Shown in pieces: positions 44,844 through 54,534 of a DNA stretch of 64,000 nucleotides. The position numbers and the translations under genes were made by a program. Below the pieces are notes generated by a model. It saw only the letters and a list, made by a program, of their open reading frames with translations. It was not told the origin of the DNA and did not search any database. Source of the stretch: Diphasiastrum complanatum (lineage: Eukaryota > Streptophyta > Lycopodiopsida > Lycopodiales > Lycopodiaceae); the NCBI GenBank assembly GCA_029204225.1, contig CM055094.1, positions 6,082,548-6,146,547 of the forward strand. The letters are read 5' to 3'. Each line of letters starts with the position of its first letter. Within the stretch, counting starts at the first letter, position 1.

Positions 44844-45663
44844 TACAAAAATAAGCTTGGTAGAGGCCAAAAATCTTGTATATAGATAAACACACATGTG
44901 TGGAGCCTGTTCCCACGTGTGAAACTAGTGTACTTGTCATGTACCATAATCATATATGTTGTACATATGATTTAATTCAAGGTCTAGTGGCTAAAATGGC
45001 CAAAAATTAGTTTTCTAGACATATGACACATGGCATCAATCTATTGATTGCATGAGCCACATCCTTTGGTTAGGTGTCATATCCCATGTGTAGAGGACAT
45101 CTCACACGTGTGGAATAAGCTGAAGTAGGCGAATTTTGACTTCTAGAAGATTTCCAAGTAGATCTCCATATAGAAGGAAAATGGACCAAAAATTTTCAAA
45201 ATACAAGGTTTTGTCCAAGTGTCAATTTTGCATGATGAATCATCATATGACAAAGCACCTTCACACATGTGGGATCAGAGGGATGATCGATACCACGAGC
45301 TCCCACTTTTGTATATATAGAGCCACATTTGGCCATAATTAGTGTGAGACACCGATCTTGGTTTTGGAAGCAATTTTGAGTGATTCTCTCCATTTGTCTA
45401 CATTTGTTTTGATTGTTTTGAGGTTCTAACAATGTGTACTTGATTTTTAGGTTGGACTTCATACTCGGACAATGTTTCACATGTGTGAAACTAGAAAGGA
45501 CACCTACCTTCAATTAATGATTGTTCTTGTTAGGATTTTATATTTAGAATTGATCTAGATTGAACTTAATCTCAAGTAGATTAATAGATCAAGTAATCTG
45601 ACAACCAATACCTCTTGAGGATCATATTAGGATCCACTCTTGGTCCTTCTTGTACTTTTTGCA
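44844..45663 (+). mobile_element. 5' LTR of element C, 820 bp
   Basis: Starts TACAAAAATAAGC (the G of the TG end mutated) and ends TTTTTGCA just before CA and the primer site. It is nearly identical to 49233-50053, differing at scattered positions, about 5 percent by eye. It contains five CACA(C/T)GTG-type palindromes. A TATATATAG box occurs near 45313, a possible promoter. Confidence 0.92.
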
Positions 45664-45665
45664 CA

Positions 45666-45677
45666 TGGTATCAGAGC
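45666..45677 (+). promoter_or_regulatory. Primer-binding site of element C
   Basis: TGGTATCAGAGC two bases after the LTR end; Met-tRNA type. Confidence 0.92.
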
Positions 45678-47236
45678 CTAGTACAAGAGGTTCTGTTGAA
45701 ATTGATAGGGTTAATCCAAATCAAAGCCGAAATTAGTAGTTTTTTGAAAACTAGTCAGATTTTGTGTAGCGAGTTGGATTTGATAGCTATCCTCAAAAAT
45801 TTTGGTCCAGATCTTTTTGTGGGCTGTAGGAACCCTTGTCACACGTGTGAGACCATACAGCTCCGGTTTTGACTGAGAAATTTCAAAAATTTATAGAATT
45901 TGACTCACATACCCAATTTGAGTGATTTTTGGTGTAAAATCAAGCATTTTCTATAGTGAATCTCAGGCCTTGATTAGTTCTTGGATTAGATTAGCCAAAA
46001 AAAAATTGAAATTTAAGCTTGAATTAGGTGCATTAATTGATCATCTTTGAGTTTTTGAGTGCATGTTGAAGTTGAGAGTGATTTTGCCAAAAATAATAGA
46101 TTAAGGAGTGATATGCAAGGTGAGAGGATGAAATCCTTTGTACCATCACTCTAGATTTGTTCAAGAGTTGTAGGGTCAAGTTTAGAAGCATCAATTTGCT
46201 AGAAAACATACATGGATCTGTCCTCCAAGTGAAACCTTTGAGAGTTTCTAGTATATATAGAGCATCTATGCAAATCTTGTGTAGAATTTGACATAGATTG
46301 GCTTAAATTAGAAAAGAGATTGAGATCCAAGTCACATTGTTCAACCCTACTCAATTTGTTTGAGTGATTGTAGGGTGTGAAAAGAGTCATTAAGGTGTCT
46401 ATGGCAAATGTGTAGAGTTCCTTCCTTTGTAGAGGGCAAGATCTAGAAGCTCATTATGTGTTGTTATAGGTGAAGAATTTGTCTTCTCCTAGGTGATCAA
46501 ATCTTTCTAAGTGGTATTAGCTCTTTGAAGCACAATATCTTAGTGAGAAAAATCACAACTTTTGATTTTGAATTTCATTCCAAGTCTTAAAAAGTAGAGT
46601 AATTGGTGGAATCCAATAGGAGTGATTGAATTCAATTTGTTGAGCAAAAATTGACATAGAATGTATGAAACTCAAATTAGTTCTATTCAACTTTCTTTGT
46701 GAGAGTGTGAGGGTCAAGTTGTGATCCCATTGGATGTCTAGAATGAGGAGGAGTCCATATTTTAGTATTCATGCATGGTTGAGATCTTTGTGAATCTCTA
46801 GTTGTCTAATTTTTAAGCTATGTGAAAACTTGGTGGTATAGTTTGTTTTCAAATCAGATCAAATTCATTCTAAATCTCAAGAGTGAGATTATTTGGGTCA
46901 AGAGTGAATCCAAAAGAAGTGATTAAGTTTGATTTTCATGTGTTAGAAAAAAAAAACCCATCTTTTGTTCAAGAATCTCAAGTGTTGAGAGAACTAGTAA
47001 GTAAAAAGAAAAATCTAGGTGTCAAATCTTTTCATATCCATTTCAACTTTCAAAAGAAAGAGTCATTGGTATTTGATGAGTCCATCAGGAGAGTGGATAT
47101 GATTTCTTTTGTGATCTGATTCAAATATTGTATGCTTTTGTCTTAGTGATCAAAGTAAAGTTTCCAAGTGACTAGTCATTAGTGTGAAGATTGATTCTTA
47201 GGTTTGTGAGTTAGATCTTTTGTAGATCCTTCTAGA
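45678..47236 (+). other. Leader of element C, noncoding
   Basis: About 1.56 kb with no gag start or coding run longer than a chance frame. It contains CACACGTGTG right after the primer site (45840-45849). The leader is much longer than that of copia B. Confidence 0.6.
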
Positions 47237-47713
47237 TTGTTGAAGATGTTAAAATCTAGTCTCTTGAGAGTCACAAATTACATTTGTAGAATCATATCAC
47301 AGGTTTTTATTCACATAGCATCAATAGGTGGCATCCTATTGAAGGAAAGAAAGGATCCTGAGTGCAACCTTTGTGGCAAGGAAGGATATTTTTCCTCAAG
47401 ATGCTACAAAAAAAAGACCAATCCATCCAAGAAAAACCAAAGCAAGGGGGCCGAGGAGAAGGATGGAGCTTCGAAATGCAAATACAAGAAGGACAATTCC
47501 AAGGAAAGGTATTTCCTTTGTGGAAAGGTGAATGAGGCTTGGAGTCTCACAAGGACTTGCAAGATTTGTCTTCAAGAGTGTATCACAACACATGTCAAAT
47601 CTTTTGAAATTTTTCATTTGGAAGTGCATTGTTTGGTTCAAGATGCAAAGATAGATGTCACTTTCATGAAAGTAACTTGGATTTATTGGAAAGTATTTTG
47701 CTTGGAACTTTAG
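47237..47713 (+). pseudogene. Element C gag remnant with degenerate zinc knuckle
   Basis: Contains KDPECNLCGKEGYFSSRC, a CX2CX4HX4C knuckle with Tyr in place of His, then a Lys-rich linker (KKKTNPSKKNQSKGAEEKDG) and a partial second knuckle ERYFLCGKVN. The gag core is missing. This is the only retroelement protein motif in the interior. It cannot encode working Gag. Confidence 0.6.
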
Positions 47714-47799
47714 ATAAGTTCAAACTTATTGTTATGATCTGGAAGAAATCAATCAAGAATAAGGAGCAGCAATCACAAAATGAAAATAGTTTCATTTAT

Positions 47800-49232
47800 G
47801 CTATCATGTCAACTTATGAAGAACCATTTTGCTTTGAAGAGATTCTTGTATCTCAAAGGTGGATTTAGGCAATACTAGTTGAGTGTGATGCCTTAAAAGA
47901 TAGCAAATTATGTTTTCCTTGTAAGTTTACATTAGTTATGAAGTCAAGGAAATGGAAATATCTTCATAATGTAGGATCTTTTGGTTTCAATAAGATCATG
48001 AATGATGTGTTCATTCATAAAGATGAAAATTGTAAGTTTTCAATCTTAAAGGCAAGTTGTAAACTTCTTATGAAAATAACTGAAGCATCCAAAGTGGACA
48101 CTTATATCCATAAGCAAGTAGTTAGCCTTATTGAGATGGAGATACCTTTTGATTTCAATATTGGAAAAATCATGCCAAGTTGTGGTGATTTTTGGACTCA
48201 TGTTTCTAGCATAAGTAATCTTGATAATTATAGGAAGTGCATATTGAATGGTCATACTTGTTGTGATCATTATGAGACATGGAGGTCTCGGATTTCCATA
48301 AAAAAAGGAGCACCATGAAGAGGATCTTAAGGAGTCATCTCAAGGTTCAAATATGCCAAGGATTGAGGAGGAGAATCCTTCTCAAGGTTCAAGTGTGCCA
48401 AGGATTGACGAGGAGAGACCTTCTTTAATTGTGATTCCAAAAAGAAACTCAAGAAATATGGTTGAGTCCATGTGGCTGACATTCCAAGGGAAATAGAAGC
48501 ATATCTCATGTGGTATACATCACATACTTATCTCTCTTATGTCATTTGATAAATCAATTTTCTTTAGTGAGATCATTGCATCTCAAAATTGGAGTAAAAC
48601 CATAGTAGTTGAGTATGAAGTCTCTCTTGAGAACATAGATGATGTTCTTAAAAGGTTGAAATTGATTTTAAATCAACTAGAAATTTTGTATTGAGGCAGA
48701 TTGTAAACTCTTTATGAGAGTAAGTGAATCATCTTCTAAGGACACTTATCTCCATAATGAAGTATTTAGCCTCATTGGATCAGAGATTAGCATGGTAAAC
48801 AAGCATGAAGATATGATGCAAACACTTTGGTATTATAGCATGCATAGTCTTGCCAATTTGGATGAGTCTAATTCTCTAGATCATGGTAACATGATGTCAG
48901 ATCTTTGTGATCCTAATAAATCAAGAAGAAATATTTATTTTCTCATGAAGGAGCATGCACATGAAGGAGGAGCAAGCCTCAAGGTCAAGCATCTAAATGA
49001 AAATAGGAAGGAATCAATTTTGGAGGTGCTAGGATGGTGCAAAGCTCTCAAGCTCATCAAAGATGTCAACATCAAAGAAACACTATCATGGTATGGTGAT
49101 TTCAGATCAACATCAAGCTCAGTGGCTGATCACCACACCTTTTGAACCAGCAAAGACCAATTCAGCCCATGGGAGTCAAGTTCAAGATCATCACGTTTTC
49201 CATCAAGCTAGATTTTTGAGGAGTCAAAAAAA
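47800..49232 (+). pseudogene. Element C duplicated module of unknown function
   Basis: Two related stretches. First, 47938-48318: CKLLMKITEASKVDTYIHKQ with VVSLIEMEIP, HVSSISNLD, HYETWRSRISIKKGAP. Second, from about 48690: CKLFMRVSESSSKDTYLHNE with VFSLIGSEISMV, later GGASLKVKHLNENRKESILE and CKALKLIKDVNIKETLSWYG. They are preceded by (F/S)EEI-L-(A/V)SQ(R/N)W-type phrases. The same CKLL...EASKVDTYI phrase occurs in element E at about 22955. The last part resembles worn copia RNase H text (WCKALKLIKDVNIKETLSWYGDF). The tract TTTTTGAGGAG precedes the LTR. Confidence 0.5.
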
Positions 49233-50053
49233 TGCAAAAATAAGCTTGGTAGAGGCCAAAAATCTTGTATATAGATAAACACACATGTGTGGAGCCTGTT
49301 CCCACGTATGAAACTAGTGTACTTGTCATATGCCATAATCATATATGTTGTACATATGATTTGATTCAAATTCTGGTGGCTAAAATGGCCAAAAACTAGT
49401 TTTCTAGACATATGACACATGGCATCAATCTATTGATTGCATGAGCCACATCCTTTGGTTAGGTGTCATATCCCATGTGTAGATGATAGCTCACACGTGT
49501 GGAATAAGCTGAAGTAGGCAAATTTTGACTTCTAGAAGATTTCCAAGTAGATCTCCATATAGAAGAAAAATGGACCAAAAGTGCTCAAAATAGAAAGTTT
49601 TGTCCAAGTGTCAGTTTTGCATGATGAATCCTCATATGACAAAGAACCTTCACACATGTGAGATCAGAGGGATGATCGGTACCATGAGCTCTCACTTATT
49701 GTATATATAGAGCCACATTTGGCCATAATCAATGTGAGACACCAATCTTGGTTTTGTAAGCAATTTTGAGTGATTCTCTCCATTTGTCTACATTTGTTTT
49801 GATTGTTTTGAGGTTCTATCAATGTGTACTTGATTTTCATGTTGGAGTCCGTACTCAGACAGTGTTTCACACGTGTGAAACTAGAAAGTACACCTACCTT
49901 CAATTAATGATTGTTCTTGTTAGGATTGTGTGTCTAGAATTGATCTAAATTGATCTTAATCTCAAGTAGATTGATAGATCAAGTAATCTGACAACCAATC
50001 CCTCTTGAGGATCAGATTAGGATCCACTCTTGGTCCTTTTTGTACTTTTTGCA
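49233..50053 (+). mobile_element. 3' LTR of element C, 821 bp
   Basis: TGCAAAAATAAGC to TACTTTTTGCA; TGCAAAAA and TTTTTGCA are inverted ends. Both flanks belong to the gag start of element D in the other orientation (AAAAAC... right, GTGAAAAA left); the duplication is in an A-run, so its length cannot be resolved. Confidence 0.93.
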
Positions 50054-50892
50054 AAAACCTCTCACTAGCTTCTAGAAGGTATGCTCCAGCAGATCCCATT
50101 TTACTAGTGACTTCTACAAACAAGGAATAGATTTGATTGACTTGAAACTCACAAAGGTCTCACACTTGTAGTGTTTCACTCAAATTTGATTTCTAATCCA
50201 ACAAATGGACTTATAATCACAGTTCTATCACTCCCTCACAAAGTTGGAATGAAGATAAGATGACGTGAAAACTACTTTCAAACAAACCTTGCCAAGAAAT
50301 GGATTTGATTGTCTCTAGAAACTCACTAAGGTCTCTCTCTTGTAGTGTTTCACTCAGATTAGATTTCTAATCCAACAAATGGACTTATAATCGTAGTTCT
50401 AGCACTCTCTCACAAAGTTGGAATGAAGATAAGATGATGTGAAATCTACTTACAATCAAATCTTGCCAATTTTGGCTATTTTTGGACAGAAAAATGACTC
50501 AATCTCTTTCACACTTTTTGATGTACTTTCAAGACCTATAAAACTAGTTTAGAGGACCCGATTTCAGCCTAGATTAATTAGATTTCATGACCCTATGTCA
50601 AATCTAATCAATGGCACTCAATCTTGGTAGCCTATCCTAAGATTTCCACCAAAAATTACATCAAAAGCTCACAAATTGAATTTCTTTGGATCAAATGAAT
50701 ACCATGAATTAAATGCAGGTTCAGAGGTCCCCACACATGTGGACAATACGGATTTGGACCCCTACCAAGTTTGGGATCAAATCTCCTTACTAAAATCAAG
50801 ATTCTAGCTTGCCCTCTCAATACTAATTCTTAGCACCAAAACTTGCTAAAAATGGATTTGCATTAGATCAATGGCTTATGCTCTTTTACTTG
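50054..50892 (-). mobile_element. Copia D leader and gag start
   Basis: The minus-strand start codon at 50099 gives MGSAGAYLLEASER, matching the natural gag start of copia B (MGSVGAYLLEASER). The coding sequence is split after SER by element C and resumes at 44843. The leader contains an imperfect direct duplication, 50145-50275 against 50322-50455, both with TCTAATCCAACAAATGGACT and CACAAAGTTGGAATGAAGAT. Confidence 0.85.
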
Positions 50893-50904
50893 GCTCTGAT
50901 ACCA
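50893..50904 (-). promoter_or_regulatory. Primer-binding site of copia D
   Basis: GCTCTGATACCA on plus, that is TGGTATCAGAGC on minus, next to the LTR end. Confidence 0.92.
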
Positions 50905-51604
50905 TGTGAAAGTACTGTACTTTAGGACCATAAATGGATATACAAAAGATCCACAAGAGTGATAGGATGCTTGCTTAACAATCTACCAAAAAACTAGTCA
51001 TCAAAAAGTTGATCTAGATTGGCAATTTGACAAACAACAAGCATTAACAATCAAAAGCATTGATCAACATTGAAATCCGACCCACATGTGTGTACTATAT
51101 GCTGTAGTACGGCCTTCAACCTGAGAAACAAGTAGAAAATAATTTGGTTGCATTTGGATCACAAAAACTCAATGTACATAGTGAACTAGCTTGAGATTGC
51201 CAACGAGCTCCGAAAATTTTCTATCTTCTCAATATGGGAGCTTGTATTACATAGCAAATTCGACTTCCTTCTTGAAGTTAGGTGGATTTCCAGCATGTAA
51301 TAAGGAAGTTAACTCACCCTTCTTGCCCTAAAATGAAACCCTAGCCTAGATCCTAGAGTTATGCTTGGTAGGTAGCTAGTTGGTCAAATTTTCACCTTAA
51401 ACTTAGGTGTAGGTCCTATAAAGTAGGGATGACCACCAAATAGACATGACCAACTCTCTTGACTTGAACTAACCTACATTAGGAGTGGGTTTCCACGTGG
51501 CATCTTGGCCTTACATGTGTGGAACTCAATTATACACAATATTTACAATGTTCTACATGGTCTTTGATCAAGCTAGATTTGCCAATTTTTGGCAATTCTT
51601 CACA
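50905..51604 (-). mobile_element. 5' LTR of copia D, 700 bp
   Basis: On minus it begins TGTGAAGAATTGCC, like copia A/B (TGTGAAAAATTGCC), and ends ACTTTCACA before the primer site. It shares GGCCGTACTACAG and a CACATGTGTG-type palindrome with the A/B LTR. No second D LTR is found on the left, so D is truncated there. Confidence 0.88.
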
Positions 51605-51760
51605 TATAGGAGATCTATAAGTGCATTTGCCACTTTCCTTTGTGGATGACTAATATCTTGGCTTTTCAAAGATCAAGATACAATCTCACTTTCCTCTTGT
51701 GAAGCCGAGTACAAGGCATTGACTTCAACAACTAAAGAACTCCTTGACCAATTTCCATGT
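51605..51760 (+). pseudogene. Copia RNase H fragment
   Basis: RRSISAFATFLCG, one stop, LISWLFKDQDTISLSSCEAE and YKALTSTTKELL: the RRSTSAFATFLCDGVVSW and LSSTESEYKAL region of the A/B lineage in the plus strand. It begins at the very base after the D LTR, so D probably inserted into it or a deletion joined them. Confidence 0.8.
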
Positions 51761-52385
51761 AATTAGCTTGCACTTCCATGTGAATGAGTAAATGGTCCCA
51801 CATGTCAAGTTGTTGTTCACACGTGTGGATCAAGTTGTAGAGGATAATATTAAGATATTTCACTAGGTCGTACTTTATAGGAAATAATCCTACTTTTGTG
51901 GAAGACTAGCTTTTTGGTTTCGAGCTAATGAGATAAGTCAACTTTGGATGATGAGCATATTTGGCTCCTATTGATGGATCTAGATGACTAGGCACTCTTC
52001 ACACATGTGAAGGCCTGCTGGACAGTACACAGCTCGTGGATGTACTTGATCTATAAAGAGGTCAACCATTTCAATAAAAAGTTGATGAGAGATTTACAAT
52101 CTAGCATTTTGCTTGTGATTCACACATTTGTCTTGTGATTTTATGCTTGGAATGCTATCGAACACATATGTACTCTTCTCTCTGGTCATAGTCCGTACAG
52201 TGGCTGTATTCCACATGTGTGAGGCCGCCCTTGATGATTATTGATGCTTACATTAGTTGATCTTGCTAAATAGTTGATGATTTATGTGTAGATCAAGATT
52301 TAGTCAATAGTTTTGATAGATCCTAGATTAGGCAATCAACAACTCTTGTAGATTGATTAAATACAACCAATCATTGTCCTTTTGT
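51761..52385 (+). mobile_element. Probable LTR remnant of the same lineage
   Basis: It follows RNase H text without a clear purine tract. It carries three CACA(C/T)GTG palindromes (51828, 52000, 52212) and CCGTACAGTGGCTGTATTCC just before the third, like the CCGTACTACAG-TTATTTCC box of the A/B LTR. The end near TTTGTTGTTGC resembles nothing known. Boundaries uncertain. Confidence 0.5.
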
Positions 52386-52390
52386 TGTTG

Positions 52391-52894
52391 CTAGGTCGAA
52401 ATAGCCATGACCCATATTTTATAGACATCAGTGAGACTCGATAAAAGAGTCATCACTGCATCTGAATCTTCAATGTTTGGTTCTGTTGTAGTCATCTGCT
52501 CCATAAGGTTTTTGAATGTGTTGGGATGGCTAGAAATAGTGTCTGCATCAAACATCCTCAAGATGAAGAATTTCTTCCTCATTGGAGTTTAGAATTGACA
52601 TCTCGAATGTCATAGAGATTTGCTAGGATGTCCCAAGCATCATTAGTAGTCTATGCAGATCGGATATGACTAATTTGGGAGTCATTGATGTTCAATGTAA
52701 TTAAGGCAAATGCCTTGCCATCTCGTTGCCTCCATTTGGTGATGCTTGCTACATCAGCCTCTGGCTTAATTCAGTTCCATCGACAATGTCCCACAGTTCT
52801 TTGGCTAATAGAACAACTCTCTTCTTAAATTCCAGAGATGGTAGTTCTCTTCATTGAGCTTGTCAATCAGAGAAGGGCTAGAAGTAGAATCCAT
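52391..52894 (-). pseudogene. gag: Copia M gag, F-type lineage, 5' part
   Basis: Start MDSTSSPSLIDKLNEENYHL with WNLRRELFY, shifts, then MRKKFFILRMFDADTISSHP, NTFKNLMEQM and SDAVMTLLSSLTDVYKIWVM. The pattern DxxSxxxHxxxFxxLxxQLxxxGxxxxDEDxVxxLLxSLPxxY is the copia UBN2 gag domain. It is similar to the gag of element F (LRRKLFTLSMFDSTAITSHI). It is broken and has no pol. Confidence 0.78.
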
Positions 52895-53023
52895 TCTAGT
52901 ATAGTATCAATATTGTTGGTAGAAACAACAATAGTGGATTACTGTTGGTTGCACACTTGAGGATATGAGGTCTCGGTCGAAACAAGATTGAATACATAAT
53001 GAATATTGCAGATTATTGAGCCA

Positions 53024-53038
53024 CCCGCTCTGATACCA
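53024..53038 (-). promoter_or_regulatory. Primer-binding site of copia M
   Basis: On minus TGGTATCAGAGCGGG, 130 bp upstream of the gag start. The LTR should lie to the right (53039 to about 53330), but no partner is found and its end is not clear. Confidence 0.8.
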
Positions 53039-53736
53039 TAAAAAATCAAAGAAAATCAAGATTAGCAGCGAAAGTGGTGAGGATAGCTGTGGATCAGAAA
53101 TGTGGCAGTTACCAGTAAAGATTGAGTTCAAGATGAAATATATATTAAAATGTGCAAATAGTAGAACCATGAACTCAGGTTGATATTTGGAAAAAAAAAA
53201 AAAGTACAATGCATGAACTTGGGTGCAAAACTGTAGGTGCTCAAAAACAACTTCAGTTGAGTTCATTGAGTTAGGATTAAAGTAGAATCACTGTGCTAGT
53301 GTACTGTGGGTCCTATCAGTTGATAAGGATCAGTTGGCCTCGCCACGAGGCAAGTCGACGGTACACGCGTCCCGCCAATGGCAACTTGGGTCATGCATGG
53401 GTTGCCTATGCAATCAAACAACGATAAAGTGCATTCAATCACAACAAGCATTCATCTATGTTATCAATAGACAGAAAAGCATGCTGCTGCTATATTACAA
53501 TACAGCACAATCAAATGGCAACTACAACCAAAAAATGGCGGCGCAAGTAGGAAGTTTAAATAATGTCTCATGGACAGAGCATCTCAAGTAATTTGTGCTA
53601 GGATGATCTACTTATAGATTGCATCCATGTATTAACTACATTAAATGTTTGTCACCTAATTAGGTAAGTTGTTGTACTTGGAAGTATATGGCTTTTGTGA
53701 CAACTGTACATAGTGTATACTATCAACCCGTAGGGA
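53039..53736. other. Probable LTR of copia M plus spacer
   Basis: No coding content. A small GC-rich patch at about 53330-53400 (CCTCGCCACGAGG) is palindromic. No second LTR is present to set the ends. Confidence 0.35.
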
Positions 53737-54389
53737 ATGTTGACATGGACGAGGACGTCGCAAATTCTCTCACTTCGCATTTTATATGAAGTGGTTTTCT
53801 CTCACTTCGCAAATTTCGAAAAGTGGTTGGGAACGTTCCTTGTACAAAATAGACAACCTTTAGTATTTTCTCTCTCTTCAAGATTTTGTGAAAAAGCCGA
53901 AGGTGCCGTTAAAAAAGTGAAGATGTCTTTAAAATAGTTTAACTCATGAAAATAGATGACCTTCGGGAATTTTCTCTCTCTTTGTATTTTTCGAAAAAAT
54001 GCAAAAAAGCCGAAGGTGTTAAAAATAGTTAAACTTTTGAACTGCACAAGTTAAACTTTTGAAGTCGCATTTCGGAAAAATGCATAAAAGCCGAAGCTTT
54101 TGAAAACATAGCTCATTTTTGCAGACTATTCTAACACTTAGTGTATTTCTGCAGACTATTGTGACACTTAGTGTATTTCTGCAAATTGTCAAAAAAGTAA
54201 TGTATTTCTACAGACTTGTTGTAAATGCAAGTTTGTGGAAGTCCTTGAAGATGGCCAAGTCTTCAATGACTTCAAGTTATTAAACTTAACATCTGAACTT
54301 GAAATTATGACAAGATTTGTTACCCTTTGCTGGAGATCAGCCGGAAGCCCGTTGTAGACGTTCTTCAAATAATTTGGTTGTCTAAGTTT
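53737..54389. repeat. Degenerate tandem repeats left of copia F
   Basis: Two repeat types: TTTTCTCTC...TTCG...AAAAAGCCGAAGGTG phrases about 100 bp apart (53780-54090), and GCAGACTATT(C/G)T(A/G)ACACTTAG with TGTATTTCT in about 30-bp units (54120-54215). They stand where the rest of the F 3' LTR should be. Confidence 0.65.
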
Positions 54390-54534
54390 GTGATTCCTAC
54401 AGGTATCAGATGAGCAGACGTAGAATCAAAGTTGGTTTTACATAACCTAGATCAATGATCAATAAACCTGCAGAAAGAATCATGAAATAGGAATTAGTCA
54501 TTCATCAAGGAGACAAATGTGGGCTTAATTTTCA
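54390..54534 (-). mobile_element. 3' LTR of copia F, only about 145 bp recognisable
   Basis: On minus it starts TGAAAATTAAGCCCACATTT after the purine tract AAGGGGGAC. It matches the start of the 5' LTR (TGGAAATTAAGCCCACAATT at 58924) for about 145 bp, through TGATTCCT(A/G)CAGG; beyond this the two differ completely. Confidence 0.75.

Noticed and set aside
53334-53591. 85-residue frame starting MASPRGKSTV
   Set aside because: GC-rich patch next to a presumed LTR; no codon or motif support.
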